A program made the position numbers and the translations under genes. The notes below the pieces were generated by a model that was given only the letters and a program-made list of their open reading frames with translations, was not told where the DNA came from and ran no database searches. Below, piece after piece: positions 29,215 through 38,607 of a stretch of DNA of 45,352 bases (the first letter of the stretch is position 1; each line of letters starts with the position of its first letter). Location: positions 1 to 45,352 of the IMG/VR virus record IMGVR_UViG_3300025112_000031. One strand, given 5' to 3'. This DNA is from a virus.

Positions 29215-31192
29215 TAGGCTTGAGCAAATGGTCTATGGGATCGGCTTGCCCGGCGCGAGGCTCCTGGCCCTGTAGGCCCTCTTTTTCCATGCGGTTGAGG
29301 ACTTCCATCAACGTCATACCCTCGGCGTAGGTGCCTTTGGGCAACCGGCTGGTGATGTCTTTGTACATTTGGTTGGCAAACGTAACTTGCCGCTTGGTAT
29401 ACCCCACAACACTCAGCACTTCTCCCGCCAAGCGGGGGATGACAAAGAAGAGTTGAAGGGCCAGAAAGGTGCCGCCCAAATCAAAGGCCTCATAGGCCAA
29501 CCCGGCCATGATCTCGCGGCCTATCAGGTTACGGGCTACCGTCTGGCTCATTACGCGCCCCGCTACGGCCGGTAGCACTTCATCCATGGGGACATCTATG
29601 GCCTTGCCCAACGATAACAGCAGATCGCCCTTGAAGTCGCTGGTGGGGGTATCCTTGAGCAATTGGAAGATGCGCCCTAGGGCCTTGCCCCGGTCGGGCA
29701 CTTTCCACCACGGCATAGAAAACTGGGTTTCTATGTCTTCAATGATCTTGGATAGCGTTTCGTAGTCACCGGTTAGCTTGGTGTAGCCTTCCACATCTTG
29801 CCGCAATTGATGCCGCAAGTCCTGGTGTAATTCACCTGCCAAGGCGTGACCCGATTTATAATCTCGAGGGATGCGGGTTTTGCGATCCCAGACCCGCTTC
29901 TTCACGTTGTCCAAATCAAATACACTGAATTGGGTAGGTCCGGAAGCCAATCCTTCCACGGTGGTGGTGCGGGGGGCGGTTCCGCCTACCGTATACTGAG
30001 TCGTCTTGGGCGGTTGCCCCCCCGGCGTGGCGTCTTGCAATTCTTTGATTATGTTTTTAATCACTTCTTGCGTCCCTGCGCGCGTAATTTGGGAATGACT
30101 GAAATCAAGGGCGTCCACATTGATCTTATCCAAATCGGGCTTAAAGCCCACCACATTGTATTTATGCAGGGTCTGCTTCCAATTCTCAATTACGCTTTGT
30201 CGGACCCCATCGGCCCCGTCAGCCCGCGTAATCCGCAGATTGGGCAACTGGGTTACATACCGCTCACTGCGGCGCGTTCGCGCCCCCTCCAGGCCCTCTA
30301 CAATAGATTCTACAATAGCCTCGGCCGGTTGCTTATTGCGCAACTGAGCATACCACGCCCTAGAGCCGGGGGTTCCGCCCGATAGGGGGAGGGGTACGTT
30401 CATTTTGGTGCCTGGGATAGAAGCCCGCAACGCCGGCCCCACTTCGGCCACCGCATCCAGGCCTGTTTGAATAGGCCCAGCGCCCATGCCTGTGACCACA
30501 CCCTCTACGTTGGACCCGAGGGTTTCAGCCTTACCGCCCATGAAGCGCCCGGTAGCAGCGGCCATATTCTTGCTGGCTTCGTAGGGGTTAATCCGCAGCA
30601 TCATATTGCCCAACCGAGAAGCACCCGCCGCCTTGACCGCGGGCATGGTCAAGCCCAACAATTCGGTGAGTTGAGACACGGGTTGCTCTTGCCATTGAGC
30701 GGGATCAAATTTACGGGTCACTTCCTCCTGGACGTGGTGGGTGAAGGACTCCTCTTCGGCCGTAGGCCCGGGCGTAGTGCCCGTGGCGTTGCGCGAGTCC
30801 ATCACCCGCCCCATGAACGCTCCGGCCCCTTGGGCCAACTCGTCCAGTTTCTTATAGGTGTCGGGGTTGGTGATGCCGCGCAGGGCGCCCAAGACCAGGT
30901 TTTCCCCCACATCTCCCGGCATATTGCGCAACGCCTTGGTCACACTGAAGCCCTCTTCCGGGTCGTAGGGGGCGGCCGGTTTATAGGGATCGGCCCACAA
31001 AGAAGGCCCTTGCGGAGGCTTGGCCGGTTGGGCATCGGTGGCCTCCACCACGGTAGGTTCCGTAATCAACTGAGCAAACTTGGGGTAGTCTCGTACCGTG
31101 CGTCGGCCCAACTCTTCATCGCTTTCCACCTCAAGCAACGTGGGGTTTTCTTGCTTGGCCCGTACGCGGGCGCCAAATTCTGCATAGGTCAT
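29204..31192 (-). CDS. Large internal virion-type protein
   Basis: 662 residues, largely helical, with charged N- and C-termini and a hydrophobic stretch near residues 565-600 (GGTFLALQLFFVIPRLAGEV). Downstream of two other large Gln/coil-rich proteins, as ejection proteins are in podoviruses. No lysozyme or protease motif seen. Ejection role is inferred from position and composition. Confidence 0.55.
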   Translation of the reverse strand: MTYAEFGARVRAKQENPTLLEVESDEELGRRTVRDYPKFAQLITEPTVVEATDAQPAKPPQGPSLWADPYKPAAPYDPEEGFSVTKALRNMPGDVGENLVLGALRGITNPDTYKKLDELAQGAGAFMGRVMDSRNATGTTPGPTAEEESFTHHVQEEVTRKFDPAQWQEQPVSQLTELLGLTMPAVKAAGASRLGNMMLRINPYEASKNMAAATGRFMGGKAETLGSNVEGVVTGMGAGPIQTGLDAVAEVGPALRASIPGTKMNVPLPLSGGTPGSRAWYAQLRNKQPAEAIVESIVEGLEGARTRRSERYVTQLPNLRITRADGADGVRQSVIENWKQTLHKYNVVGFKPDLDKINVDALDFSHSQITRAGTQEVIKNIIKELQDATPGGQPPKTTQYTVGGTAPRTTTVEGLASGPTQFSVFDLDNVKKRVWDRKTRIPRDYKSGHALAGELHQDLRHQLRQDVEGYTKLTGDYETLSKIIEDIETQFSMPWWKVPDRGKALGRIFQLLKDTPTSDFKGDLLLSLGKAIDVPMDEVLPAVAGRVMSQTVARNLIGREIMAGLAYEAFDLGGTFLALQLFFVIPRLAGEVLSVVGYTKRQVTFANQMYKDITSRLPKGTYAEGMTLMEVLNRMEKEGLQGQEPRAGQADPIDHLLKPNVK

Positions 31193-32613
31193 GGGGCCAC
31201 CTCTACTTGGGGCAACTCATTGAGCAATTCTTCATCCGATATCTCTTTTCTCTTCTTTTTCTCGTAGTTCGGATTGCCGCCCACATTGATATCGTAGGTC
31301 AAATTCCAAATAGCCTCTTCTTCGTGGGTGAGAATCTTGCGAAAGGCCGCCAGGTTCACTCTGATCTGTTCGGGGATTACATTGGGGCCACCGAACAAAC
31401 GATTGAAGACGACGCGTTCAAACGGCTGCACGGCCGCCCCTGTCAATTTGCGGCCCATCTTCTCCGTGATAAACTCCAAGAAGAACAGGGCCTCCCGCTG
31501 CTTATCATCCAGGGCAAAAGTGGGATCTTGGAACCAGCGGTTTATAGCTGTAAAGTGCTGCTGGATAGGCCCCAGTTTTTCAGCCACTTCGGGGTCGTTT
31601 ATGATGCCTTCGGTCAGCACCTGGCCCGCCGCGTCCTTGGTCCCAACAATCTGGTCGATCATGTAGTTCATGTCGCGGATTTCAATCATCCGCGTAAACT
31701 GCGCTGGGGCCAACTGCCCTGCCAGCAATTTATCGGCCGACAATAGTTGCTTGCGGTAATCGGACACTAACTCAGGCGACACCGAAATACCCAACCCATT
31801 CAATCGGCGCATGTGGACATCAAAGGTATCAGCGGCCCATTTGGCCCCATTAGTCTCCACCTGTTTGGCCACTTCGTTAAACGCATTGGTCACTGGGTCG
31901 TTTACAGAGCGCCCCTGTGCCGCTGCCTGCATAATGCGCAGGGCCTTAACTTCTTCTTCGGGCGTCAAAGATCGATTCAATCGCGCCCTTAAATCGTCCA
32001 TGCCCGCTGCTGCCCCTCTTTTCTCGGCAAATATGCGCGAGGGGGTCAGAGCCAATCTAAACTGCTTTTCGGCTTCCTTTCGCTGTACGCCCCCCGCCAA
32101 TCGATCTGCTATGGTAGGGATGGGCACAGGCGTATCTTCTGGAACGGTGGTGCCCACCGCATCCGCTGCATCTATTGGGGGGATGGGCGGCAGATCCATC
32201 TGGCCCCCCGTTGTATCCGCTGGGGTTGCCCCTTGCGCCCCTTGACCTATGGGGGCCGGTCCCAATGGGCTTGCGCCGGGTGGCATAGTTTCCACAGGGG
32301 CCATTAACAACTGCATCTGGCGCAACTCGTCATCCTTCTGGCTTTGTAGTAACTTTAAGGCTGTTGTGTCCCCCTGCTTTATCGATTCTTGAATAAGATC
32401 ATCCAAGCCCTGAATCAGAGTGCGACTGCTCTGTAGTTGCCATCCCACTTGCTGTTGCTCAAATTGCTTTTGCTGCATAAGCAATTGGTGCTTGGCCTGA
32501 GTGGCTGCGGCCTGCTGCTGCAGCCCCATGCGCTCGCGCATCTGGATAGCCTGGGGCAAGCCTCGGGTGCCCCCTTCGAGCCCACGTAGGAAGTCGGTGA
32601 AAAAGTTAGGCAT
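31189..32613 (-). CDS. Internal virion-type protein, coiled coil
   Basis: 474 residues. The N-terminal ~110 residues are Gln-rich helix (QAKHQLLMQQKQFEQQQVGW), then a Pro/Gly linker, then a folded helical domain to the C-terminus. ATGA overlap with the 662-residue gene. Probably an ejection or inner-core protein. Confidence 0.55.
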   Translation of the reverse strand: MPNFFTDFLRGLEGGTRGLPQAIQMRERMGLQQQAAATQAKHQLLMQQKQFEQQQVGWQLQSSRTLIQGLDDLIQESIKQGDTTALKLLQSQKDDELRQMQLLMAPVETMPPGASPLGPAPIGQGAQGATPADTTGGQMDLPPIPPIDAADAVGTTVPEDTPVPIPTIADRLAGGVQRKEAEKQFRLALTPSRIFAEKRGAAAGMDDLRARLNRSLTPEEEVKALRIMQAAAQGRSVNDPVTNAFNEVAKQVETNGAKWAADTFDVHMRRLNGLGISVSPELVSDYRKQLLSADKLLAGQLAPAQFTRMIEIRDMNYMIDQIVGTKDAAGQVLTEGIINDPEVAEKLGPIQQHFTAINRWFQDPTFALDDKQREALFFLEFITEKMGRKLTGAAVQPFERVVFNRLFGGPNVIPEQIRVNLAAFRKILTHEEEAIWNLTYDINVGGNPNYEKKKRKEISDEELLNELPQVEVAP

Positions 32614-32624
32614 CGTGTCCTCGC

Positions 32625-33662
32625 TTAGAAGAACTTATCCCAAAAGCTATTGGACCCCGCGGCGGCTGTAGCCACATTGCCCGCCAGGCCCCCTATAGCC
32701 GCTCCAGCGCCGGGTTGCGGATTGGGGATGTTGAAGGTAGGCATCTGCGGCGTGATAGTGCCCATCCCCAGCGCGTTGAGCATCAGGGCAATCGACTGGG
32801 CCTGCTGCTGCTGGCGCATGGTGTCCAACTGCTGCTGCGATTGCATGAAGCGGAACCAGTTGTTCAAGTCCTGGGCCTGTCTGGCTTGCTGCTGACTGAA
32901 CCGCTGGCCTTCTTCGGCGGCCCCTTGCTGCTGGGACAACAGACCGCGGCCATACGCACCTTGCTGCAACTGTTCCCCTGCCTGCAAGGACCCCAGCAAT
33001 TCGGCCACCTGCTGCTGTCGTGATCCCATGTCGCGCCCATACTGGCCCTGTTGCAATTGCTCCCCTAATCCCAGAGACCCGAACAGTTCGCCCGTTTGCT
33101 GCTGGCGATTGGCCCGTTGGTTGGCGTCCAACTGGGTCAGAGCGTTGACCTGGGTGGGCAATAGCTGGCTTTGCAGGTTGGCCTGCGTCTGGGCCAGTTG
33201 GCCCTGCTGCTGCATCTGCAAGCGGTCCAGTTCCCCCTGCCCCGGTGTCGAATTGAGCACTCCCCGCACCGCCAAGCCTTGCCGCCGGTTGTCCAGGGCG
33301 CGGGCTTGCTGTTCCTGCATGGACGTCAGGATGGGGGCCACCAGGGGGGACGGGTTGATCCCCTGTGTTGCATTGAGCAAATTCTGGGCAATCTCATTCG
33401 TGCCCAACAGTCCAGCCGTAGGGGCCTGCTGTAAGCCCTGTAGCACCTGGGGGGTCTGAGCCGCGTCCCCTGTGCCCACCTGAACTGTAGGGGCTTGCTG
33501 TAGCCCGGTCAGTGCTTCCTGGCCCGGCGTGGGGGCCGGTAGGGGCGGTTGCTCAAAGGGGGTGACGTTGAGTGGTTGGTTGGGATCGGTGGGTTGCTGG
33601 TACTGGAATACGTCCCCGCCGAACTGTGGGGCCGGTTGGCCTATGGTCGGTGTGGTGGGCAT
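32625..33662 (-). CDS. Gln-rich virion protein
   Basis: 345 residues: Pro/Gln N-terminus, then two imperfect repeats (LLGSLQAGEQLQQGAYGRGL and GSLGLGEQLQQGQYGRD), a QSQQQLDTMRQQQQ segment and a Gly/Ala-rich end that may insert in membranes. Part of its DNA (32801-32837) is duplicated at 10723-10759. Likely an ejection protein. Confidence 0.55.
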   Translation of the reverse strand: MPTTPTIGQPAPQFGGDVFQYQQPTDPNQPLNVTPFEQPPLPAPTPGQEALTGLQQAPTVQVGTGDAAQTPQVLQGLQQAPTAGLLGTNEIAQNLLNATQGINPSPLVAPILTSMQEQQARALDNRRQGLAVRGVLNSTPGQGELDRLQMQQQGQLAQTQANLQSQLLPTQVNALTQLDANQRANRQQQTGELFGSLGLGEQLQQGQYGRDMGSRQQQVAELLGSLQAGEQLQQGAYGRGLLSQQQGAAEEGQRFSQQQARQAQDLNNWFRFMQSQQQLDTMRQQQQAQSIALMLNALGMGTITPQMPTFNIPNPQPGAGAAIGGLAGNVATAAAGSNSFWDKFF

Positions 33663-36600
33663 TAGAATCCCCCTCCCCAGGGCAGTGTGCCGTCATAATA
33701 ACTATCTTGCATCTCAGCCAAGTTCCTTTGGCCCCCTACTGGCGGGAGCCCTAATTCAACCCCTATCATGGCCAATCGACCTAGCATCTCAGCCAACTGA
33801 GGGTCATCCAAGGCCCGAGTGAACACGGTTTCCCAAGGGTCTGTAGTGTATCCGGTCTTAGGGCCTGAACCTAAGAGTTGATTGGATAATTCTTTATACT
33901 CATCCTCTAAGCTGCTTCTTCGCGTTGCCGGCGAGTGATAGTCTTCCCATGCCTGCTCGTAATCTGTTTGTTTTTGGCGCATAGTGCTTTGATGGTCTTG
34001 ATAGGCCGCTTCCTGCTGTTCGACATACATTTGCTTGGAGCGATCAGGGCCAACGGCATAGGTTTCTCCTTGCCCACTTTCCCACTCTCGTTCAAAGGCT
34101 AACTGTCGCCTTGCAGCATCATCAGATATGCCATCCCATCGAGCGTTAGAACGAGCCTCATCTGCATGGATAGGCCGCTTTCCAGTCTTAGATCCGTACT
34201 CCTTTTTTATGTCCTTCTCTTTGTCGCCATAGTACTTCTTCCCCATAATATGAGGAGGCAAGCCTAAGCCTTCGGGCAACCCATCAAATCGACCCCCATC
34301 CAGAGTGGGCGATGTAGTGGGGTTCACATCGCCAAAGATAATTCCATTGGGGTTCTCACCACCCACACCCACTCGGTCAAAATTGGGGTCCCACACGGAA
34401 CCCCCCGCGCTCATAATAGGCGGTCCGGTTTCCCGTGCAGCAAAGCCGTAATCCTGTGACGGCCCCAGTATAGATAGGGCGCGGACCACGTCCTCTATTC
34501 GGGGCGATCCGACATCTTCGTGCTGCCGTATGGTCACAGGTTGCTCCATCCACCCACTGCCGGTAGAGCCTCGTTCGGAGATCGGAGGTCGGGCTGAAGT
34601 GTCCATGGCAGGCGGGTCCGTGCCCCACAACTGCCGCCAGTCAAAGGTGTCGGCCCGGCCGGTCCCAAAAGTAGGCGCTTCGTACCCTTTGTAGAGATTG
34701 GTCCCCTGATCGCCCTCTTCAAAGGGTTGGTGGTAGTATCTGCCTTCGTCTCCAACAATAAAAGGCTTGGTTCCTTCTGCAAAGGGTTGGTGGTAGTATC
34801 TACCGGGGTCGCCTGTAATGGCTGGCTTGGTTCCTTCTGCAAAGGGCTGGTGGTAGTATCTACCGGGATCACCTGTAATGGCTGGCTTGGTTCCTTCTGC
34901 AAAAGTAGGCGCTTCGTACCCTTTGTAAAGGTTAGTGCCCTGATCGCCCTCTTCAAAGGGCTGGTGGTAGTATCTACCGGGATCACCTGTAATGGCTGGC
35001 TTGGTTCCTTCTGCAAAAGTAGGCGCTTCGTACCCTTTGTAAAGGTTAGTGCCCTGATCGCCCTCTTCAAAGGGTTGGTGGTAGTATCTGCCTTCGTCTC
35101 CAACAATAAAAGGCTTGGTTCCTTCTGCAAAAGTAGGCGCTTCGTACCCTTTGTAAAGGTTAGTGCCCTGATCGCCTCCTTCTCCAAAGTAGGTCTTCAC
35201 GTAATCATCCAACTCCAGGCCTCGGTCCCCGGTGGTCTCCGGGCCGAAGAAATAGCGCATAAAATCATCCAGACCCGAACCAGGAAAGCCGCTGTCTCCG
35301 GCTGAACCCAGAGGGGGCACTACGGGTGTGTCGCTGCCGGGGGACACATCGTCCCCAGGGGGCACATTGACAACTCCGTTGTTCAAATCCCACACATTGG
35401 ACGGGTTGTTCACCGGCGAGAAGGCAGGGGCGAACGTGCCCCCTTGCGCCGTGCCGCCCTGAGCCGATCCGCCCAAGCCCGTGCCCCCACGGCCGCCCAG
35501 GCCGATCCCGCCGCTGCCCCCCAAGCCCCCTGCTCCCCCAGCGCCGCCTTGAACTGACCCTTCCGCAAAGTTGACCATGCCCTGAAAGGCCCCTGGATCC
35601 AACCGCATGGCGTCGGCCAGGGCTACCATATCGGCCCCGGTTATGCCGGGCGTCTCGCCTCCCTGGGGGATCAGGCCCTCCATGCCCCGGAAGAAAGCGT
35701 CCATATTAAACGGCCCCGTTTCGGCCCCGGCGCCCCCAGCACCCCCTTGCACGGCACCGGTCTCGAAGTTGACCATGCCCTGGAAGGCCCTGGGGTCCAA
35801 TTGCATGGCTTCGGCCAAGGCCACCATGTCGGCCCCTGTGATTCCGGGTGTATCGCCCCCCTGTGGAATCAGACCTTCCATGCCCCGGAAGAAAGCGTCC
35901 ATATTAAACGGCCCCGTTTCGGCCCCGGCGCCCCCAGCACCCCCTTGGGCTACAACGGAATTGGGATCAAAGTTGACCAATGGACTGTCGCCGAAATCTA
36001 CCAAGGGGCCTTCGGGCATAGCAAGCCCCCCTCCCGTTCCGCCCATCGCCGTTATGCCCCCTTCCTCAATGTTAAGCAAGGGTGTATCGGGCATAGTAAA
36101 CGCGCCACCCGCGCCCCCTTCGCCGCCCATGACGGAACCCGGCTCAAAGTTGATCAGCTTCTCAGGTAATTGCAGTAAGCCCCCTTCGGGCATCTGCATA
36201 GTTGCGCCGCCGCCGCCCATACCCCCGGCACCACCCCGCACAGCCCCTTCGGCAAAGTTGACCAAAGGATTGGAGCCAAACTCCCCAAAGTCTACCAGCG
36301 GCCCTTCCGGCATTTCAAAGAAGGGGCGCGAACCAAACTGACCCAGATCCACCAGGGGGCCTTCGGGCATTTCAAAGAAGGGGCGCGAACCAAACTGGCC
36401 CAGATCCACCAACGGCCCTTCGGGCATATCGAACTGACTGCGCCCGCCTTCGCCACCCAGAGCCGTAAAGGCGCCCGGTTCAATATTAACCAGGGGACCC
36501 GCCGGTCCCATAAACTGGGCCAGCGGATCGAACAGGTTGGTCTTGATCTCTTCGGGGGTCCACATGGATATGGGGTAGCGTTCTGGCGGCGCCACCCGCT

Positions 36601-36994
36601 CGTCGGCCAGTCCACCCTCAATCTCCGAAGTCGGGGGCTCAGGGGTAACAGGTAGGTCGGTTGTGGCCCCACCGGCTTCAGGTCGGGCGGCAGGCGCATA
36701 CTCGTTCTTGGCCGTCAACTGCGGTTCAAAGATACCCGGCGCCCACATTACGTCCCGGGGGCGTTGTAGCAGGTTTTGCCCATAGCCAAACGCATCCTGC
36801 ATGGCCGTTTCCAGGAAGGGCATTTCTACCCGGTTGAAGCGGTGCTCCATCTGCTTCCGCATCAACTCGGCAATGCTGGCCTGGGCGTCAATCAGGCGGC
36901 GCTGCTCGTTGGTGTAGCCCCCACTGCCACCCCCATCATTAAAAAGACTGCCCAGTATGGTGGGCAGTAGCTCAGCTGCCAATGCTCCCCACAT
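33662..36994 (-). CDS. Large repeat-rich virion protein
   Basis: 1110 residues. Three repeat classes are visible in order: MPEGPLVDLGQFGSRPFFE (three copies, ~residues 189-245), a ~65-residue unit with ETGPFNMDAFFRGMEGLIPQ (two copies, ~345-470) amid GGAGGAG linkers, and EGDQGTNLYKGYEAPTFAEG / RYYHQPF units (about five copies, ~608-775). N-terminal 60 residues are a plain helical region. C-terminal ~200 residues are charged and helical. No enzymatic motif. Position before three internal-type proteins suggests a structural or internal role. Confidence 0.6.
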   Translation of the reverse strand: MWGALAAELLPTILGSLFNDGGGSGGYTNEQRRLIDAQASIAELMRKQMEHRFNRVEMPFLETAMQDAFGYGQNLLQRPRDVMWAPGIFEPQLTAKNEYAPAARPEAGGATTDLPVTPEPPTSEIEGGLADERVAPPERYPISMWTPEEIKTNLFDPLAQFMGPAGPLVNIEPGAFTALGGEGGRSQFDMPEGPLVDLGQFGSRPFFEMPEGPLVDLGQFGSRPFFEMPEGPLVDFGEFGSNPLVNFAEGAVRGGAGGMGGGGATMQMPEGGLLQLPEKLINFEPGSVMGGEGGAGGAFTMPDTPLLNIEEGGITAMGGTGGGLAMPEGPLVDFGDSPLVNFDPNSVVAQGGAGGAGAETGPFNMDAFFRGMEGLIPQGGDTPGITGADMVALAEAMQLDPRAFQGMVNFETGAVQGGAGGAGAETGPFNMDAFFRGMEGLIPQGGETPGITGADMVALADAMRLDPGAFQGMVNFAEGSVQGGAGGAGGLGGSGGIGLGGRGGTGLGGSAQGGTAQGGTFAPAFSPVNNPSNVWDLNNGVVNVPPGDDVSPGSDTPVVPPLGSAGDSGFPGSGLDDFMRYFFGPETTGDRGLELDDYVKTYFGEGGDQGTNLYKGYEAPTFAEGTKPFIVGDEGRYYHQPFEEGDQGTNLYKGYEAPTFAEGTKPAITGDPGRYYHQPFEEGDQGTNLYKGYEAPTFAEGTKPAITGDPGRYYHQPFAEGTKPAITGDPGRYYHQPFAEGTKPFIVGDEGRYYHQPFEEGDQGTNLYKGYEAPTFGTGRADTFDWRQLWGTDPPAMDTSARPPISERGSTGSGWMEQPVTIRQHEDVGSPRIEDVVRALSILGPSQDYGFAARETGPPIMSAGGSVWDPNFDRVGVGGENPNGIIFGDVNPTTSPTLDGGRFDGLPEGLGLPPHIMGKKYYGDKEKDIKKEYGSKTGKRPIHADEARSNARWDGISDDAARRQLAFEREWESGQGETYAVGPDRSKQMYVEQQEAAYQDHQSTMRQKQTDYEQAWEDYHSPATRRSSLEDEYKELSNQLLGSGPKTGYTTDPWETVFTRALDDPQLAEMLGRLAMIGVELGLPPVGGQRNLAEMQDSYYDGTLPWGGGF
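34670..35180. repeat. Tandem DNA repeats within the 1110-residue gene
   Basis: Near-identical blocks encode the EGDQGTNLYKGYEAPTF and RYYHQPF modules, arranged as composite long and short units. All frames are open through the array, which explains long shadow ORFs on both strands. High DNA identity suggests recent copy-number change. Confidence 0.75.
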
Positions 36995-36998
36995 AATA

Positions 36999-37262
36999 TC
37001 AGTCCTCAGTTCTTTGTTTGAAGGTCAGGTCGTCCACCTTTTGCTCCAGGAGCGCAATCCGCACCGACAAGGCGTCGTCGGGGTGCTGGATCAAGTGTTG
37101 ATTGAACGCCCCCGCCAGCTTTTCCTGGTTGTCCACCGCCATGTCCATGCGGGCCTTGATATCCACCAGGATATACAACGTCAAGGACAGCAGCACAGGC
37201 ACCACAATAGATGCCCAGGCTTGCACGTTCGACATGAGCCGTTCTTTGGCTTCCGGTGCCAT
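36999..37262 (-). CDS. Small membrane protein 1
   Basis: 87 residues; one transmembrane segment at ~14-33 (QAWASIVVPVLLSLTLYILV), then a coiled C-terminal helix. TGATG overlap with the preceding gene. Topology resembles an i-spanin or a phage holin-accessory protein. Confidence 0.6.
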   Translation of the reverse strand: MAPEAKERLMSNVQAWASIVVPVLLSLTLYILVDIKARMDMAVDNQEKLAGAFNQHLIQHPDDALSVRIALLEQKVDDLTFKQRTED

Positions 37263-37630
37263 CAGTCAAACTTTCTGCCGGCCTTATACCCGGCGGCAAT
37301 CAGGGTATTGAGCACCCCAAACAACACAGCGTAAATCCCCTCATCCGTCCAGAATCGCTCCGAGCCCACGGGCCAGCCCCCCTCCCTGAATATAGCGTAA
37401 ATGGCCATGATAATCACGCCCGCACTCACATTGCCCGCCGCCGCCTTGCCCACATCCACCTGGCCCTTTTTGTCCAGCACCCCCCGCGCCTTGGGTTGGG
37501 AAGCGGGGACCCCCTTATGGTCCCGCAACAGCTTGTTATCGGCCTCCAGTTGCCGCACCCGATCCTGCAACCGCTGGTTCAGGTTGGTCAGTTGCTCTAC
37601 GCGGCGCTCCAGGGGATCGGACCGATTCAT
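37262..37630 (-). CDS. Small membrane protein 2, holin-like
   Basis: 122 residues: N-terminal coiled coil (~5-38, NLNQRLQDRVRQLEADNKLL) and two hydrophobic segments at ~63-81 and ~98-114 (IYAVLFGVLNTLIAAG). Two-span small proteins in tail-proximal clusters are often holins, but the coiled coil is unusual for one. Confidence 0.55.
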   Translation of the reverse strand: MNRSDPLERRVEQLTNLNQRLQDRVRQLEADNKLLRDHKGVPASQPKARGVLDKKGQVDVGKAAAGNVSAGVIIMAIYAIFREGGWPVGSERFWTDEGIYAVLFGVLNTLIAAGYKAGRKFD

Positions 37631-37917
37631 CAGTCGGGGCTCCAGTGCACCACATAGTACGGATCTCTCGATAGCAGGTGCGGCACATAAAAGGCGGGCG
37701 GCTCGATCTGATCGCCCGAGTACTCCTGCAAGACCTCCTCGGCGTTACGGGGCGGCAACGGGCTTTGCGGCGTGGTCTGGGGTTGCTTATCGCACGACTT
37801 GAGCAGCATGTGCCCGGCCATGGCCAGGGCACCCCCCAACAACGTCGCCGCCTTGGCCACCAGCACCCGGCGCAGGCGCGACTTGCGCTTGCGGTATCTT
37901 AGGAGCCGTCGCGCCAT
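37630..37917 (-). CDS. Small membrane protein 3
   Basis: 95 residues: a very basic start (MARRLLRYRKRKSRLRR), a hydrophobic segment at ~20-40, then a Cys (LLKSCDKQ) and a Pro/Gln-rich tail. The Cys after a hydrophobic helix recalls o-spanin lipoproteins, but the lipobox is imperfect (Lys at -2). Confidence 0.5.
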   Translation of the reverse strand: MARRLLRYRKRKSRLRRVLVAKAATLLGGALAMAGHMLLKSCDKQPQTTPQSPLPPRNAEEVLQEYSGDQIEPPAFYVPHLLSRDPYYVVHWSPD

Positions 37918-38078
37918 GCGGTTACGCAGTCAATCAGGGTCTGTGACGCAATCAGGGCCAAGGTGTACCAGAGTATATTCGGATCGTCCACCACCTGGCC
38001 CACGGCCACCCCGGCTACGCCCGCGCCAATGCGCTTGGAGACAAAGGCGGGGATGCGGTCCTTGATTTGACTCCACAT
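37899..38078 (-). CDS. Small membrane protein 4, holin-like
   Basis: 59 residues; hydrophobic stretches at 12-30 (IGAGVAGVAVGQVV) and 33-52 (ILWYTLALIASQTLIDCV). AGCAGG upstream of the ATG. Overlaps the next gene by 19 bp in another frame. A good holin candidate by size and topology. Confidence 0.5.
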   Translation of the reverse strand: MWSQIKDRIPAFVSKRIGAGVAGVAVGQVVDDPNILWYTLALIASQTLIDCVTAWRDGS

Positions 38079-38125
38079 ATCAACCTGCTTTCAGTATAAT
38101 ACGAGCGACCAACTGTACAATAGCC

Positions 38126-38329
38126 TTACCCTTGAGGAATTTCAACAGGATCGGGATCAGGGGCATGTTCTTTTGCCTCTCCGTTTAAACTGGCTTTCAC
38201 CATTTCCAGGGCCTTAATCTGGCCCAATACCAATTGCATTTCAGGAGACTGGGCTTGCAATTGGGCATTGATCGCCTTGGCCTGTTCGTTCAGTTGGGCA
38301 ATCTTGGTGTTGAGCTGGTCGGCGGTCAT
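38126..38329 (-). CDS. Small coiled-coil protein
   Basis: 67 residues, helix MTADQLNTKIAQLNEQAKAI and beyond, ending in an acidic Pro-rich tail. ATGA-type overlap with the preceding gene. No family recognised. Confidence 0.55.
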   Translation of the reverse strand: MTADQLNTKIAQLNEQAKAINAQLQAQSPEMQLVLGQIKALEMVKASLNGEAKEHAPDPDPVEIPQG

Positions 38330-38607
38330 TCGCTCAACTCAGCGGGAGGTGCCAGGGCCGCTTTGGCCACTTGTTTTTCGTGCCGTTTCACTTGATTGGC
38401 TATGACGCGCCACAGTACAGCGGCCATATCGTCGGCGTCTACATTGGCTTTGCCCAACACCACCAATTGAGTAGCGTATTCAGCGTCTAACCAATCTTGT
38501 ATGCGGGTCAGCTCAGCGTTGCCTACCGTGCGCCCGTCCGTGATAAGTACATTGTTGGCCGACGCAGGAAAAGACAAAGCGTTTTTAATGTTCGTATTAG
38601 TCGCCAT
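38326..38607 (-). CDS. Hypothetical protein downstream of the fibre
   Basis: 93 residues, helical (NAELTRIQDWLDAEYATQLV), with a basic patch NQVKRHEKQVAK. It directly follows the fibre gene. Possibly a tail accessory or fibre chaperone, by position only. Confidence 0.5.
   Translation of the reverse strand: MATNTNIKNALSFPASANNVLITDGRTVGNAELTRIQDWLDAEYATQLVVLGKANVDADDMAAVLWRVIANQVKRHEKQVAKAALAPPAELSE

Noticed and set aside
34534-35305. ORFs in other frames over the large virion gene's repeats (217 and 192 codons)
   Set aside because: The repeat unit lacks stops in several frames; composition is not protein-like.
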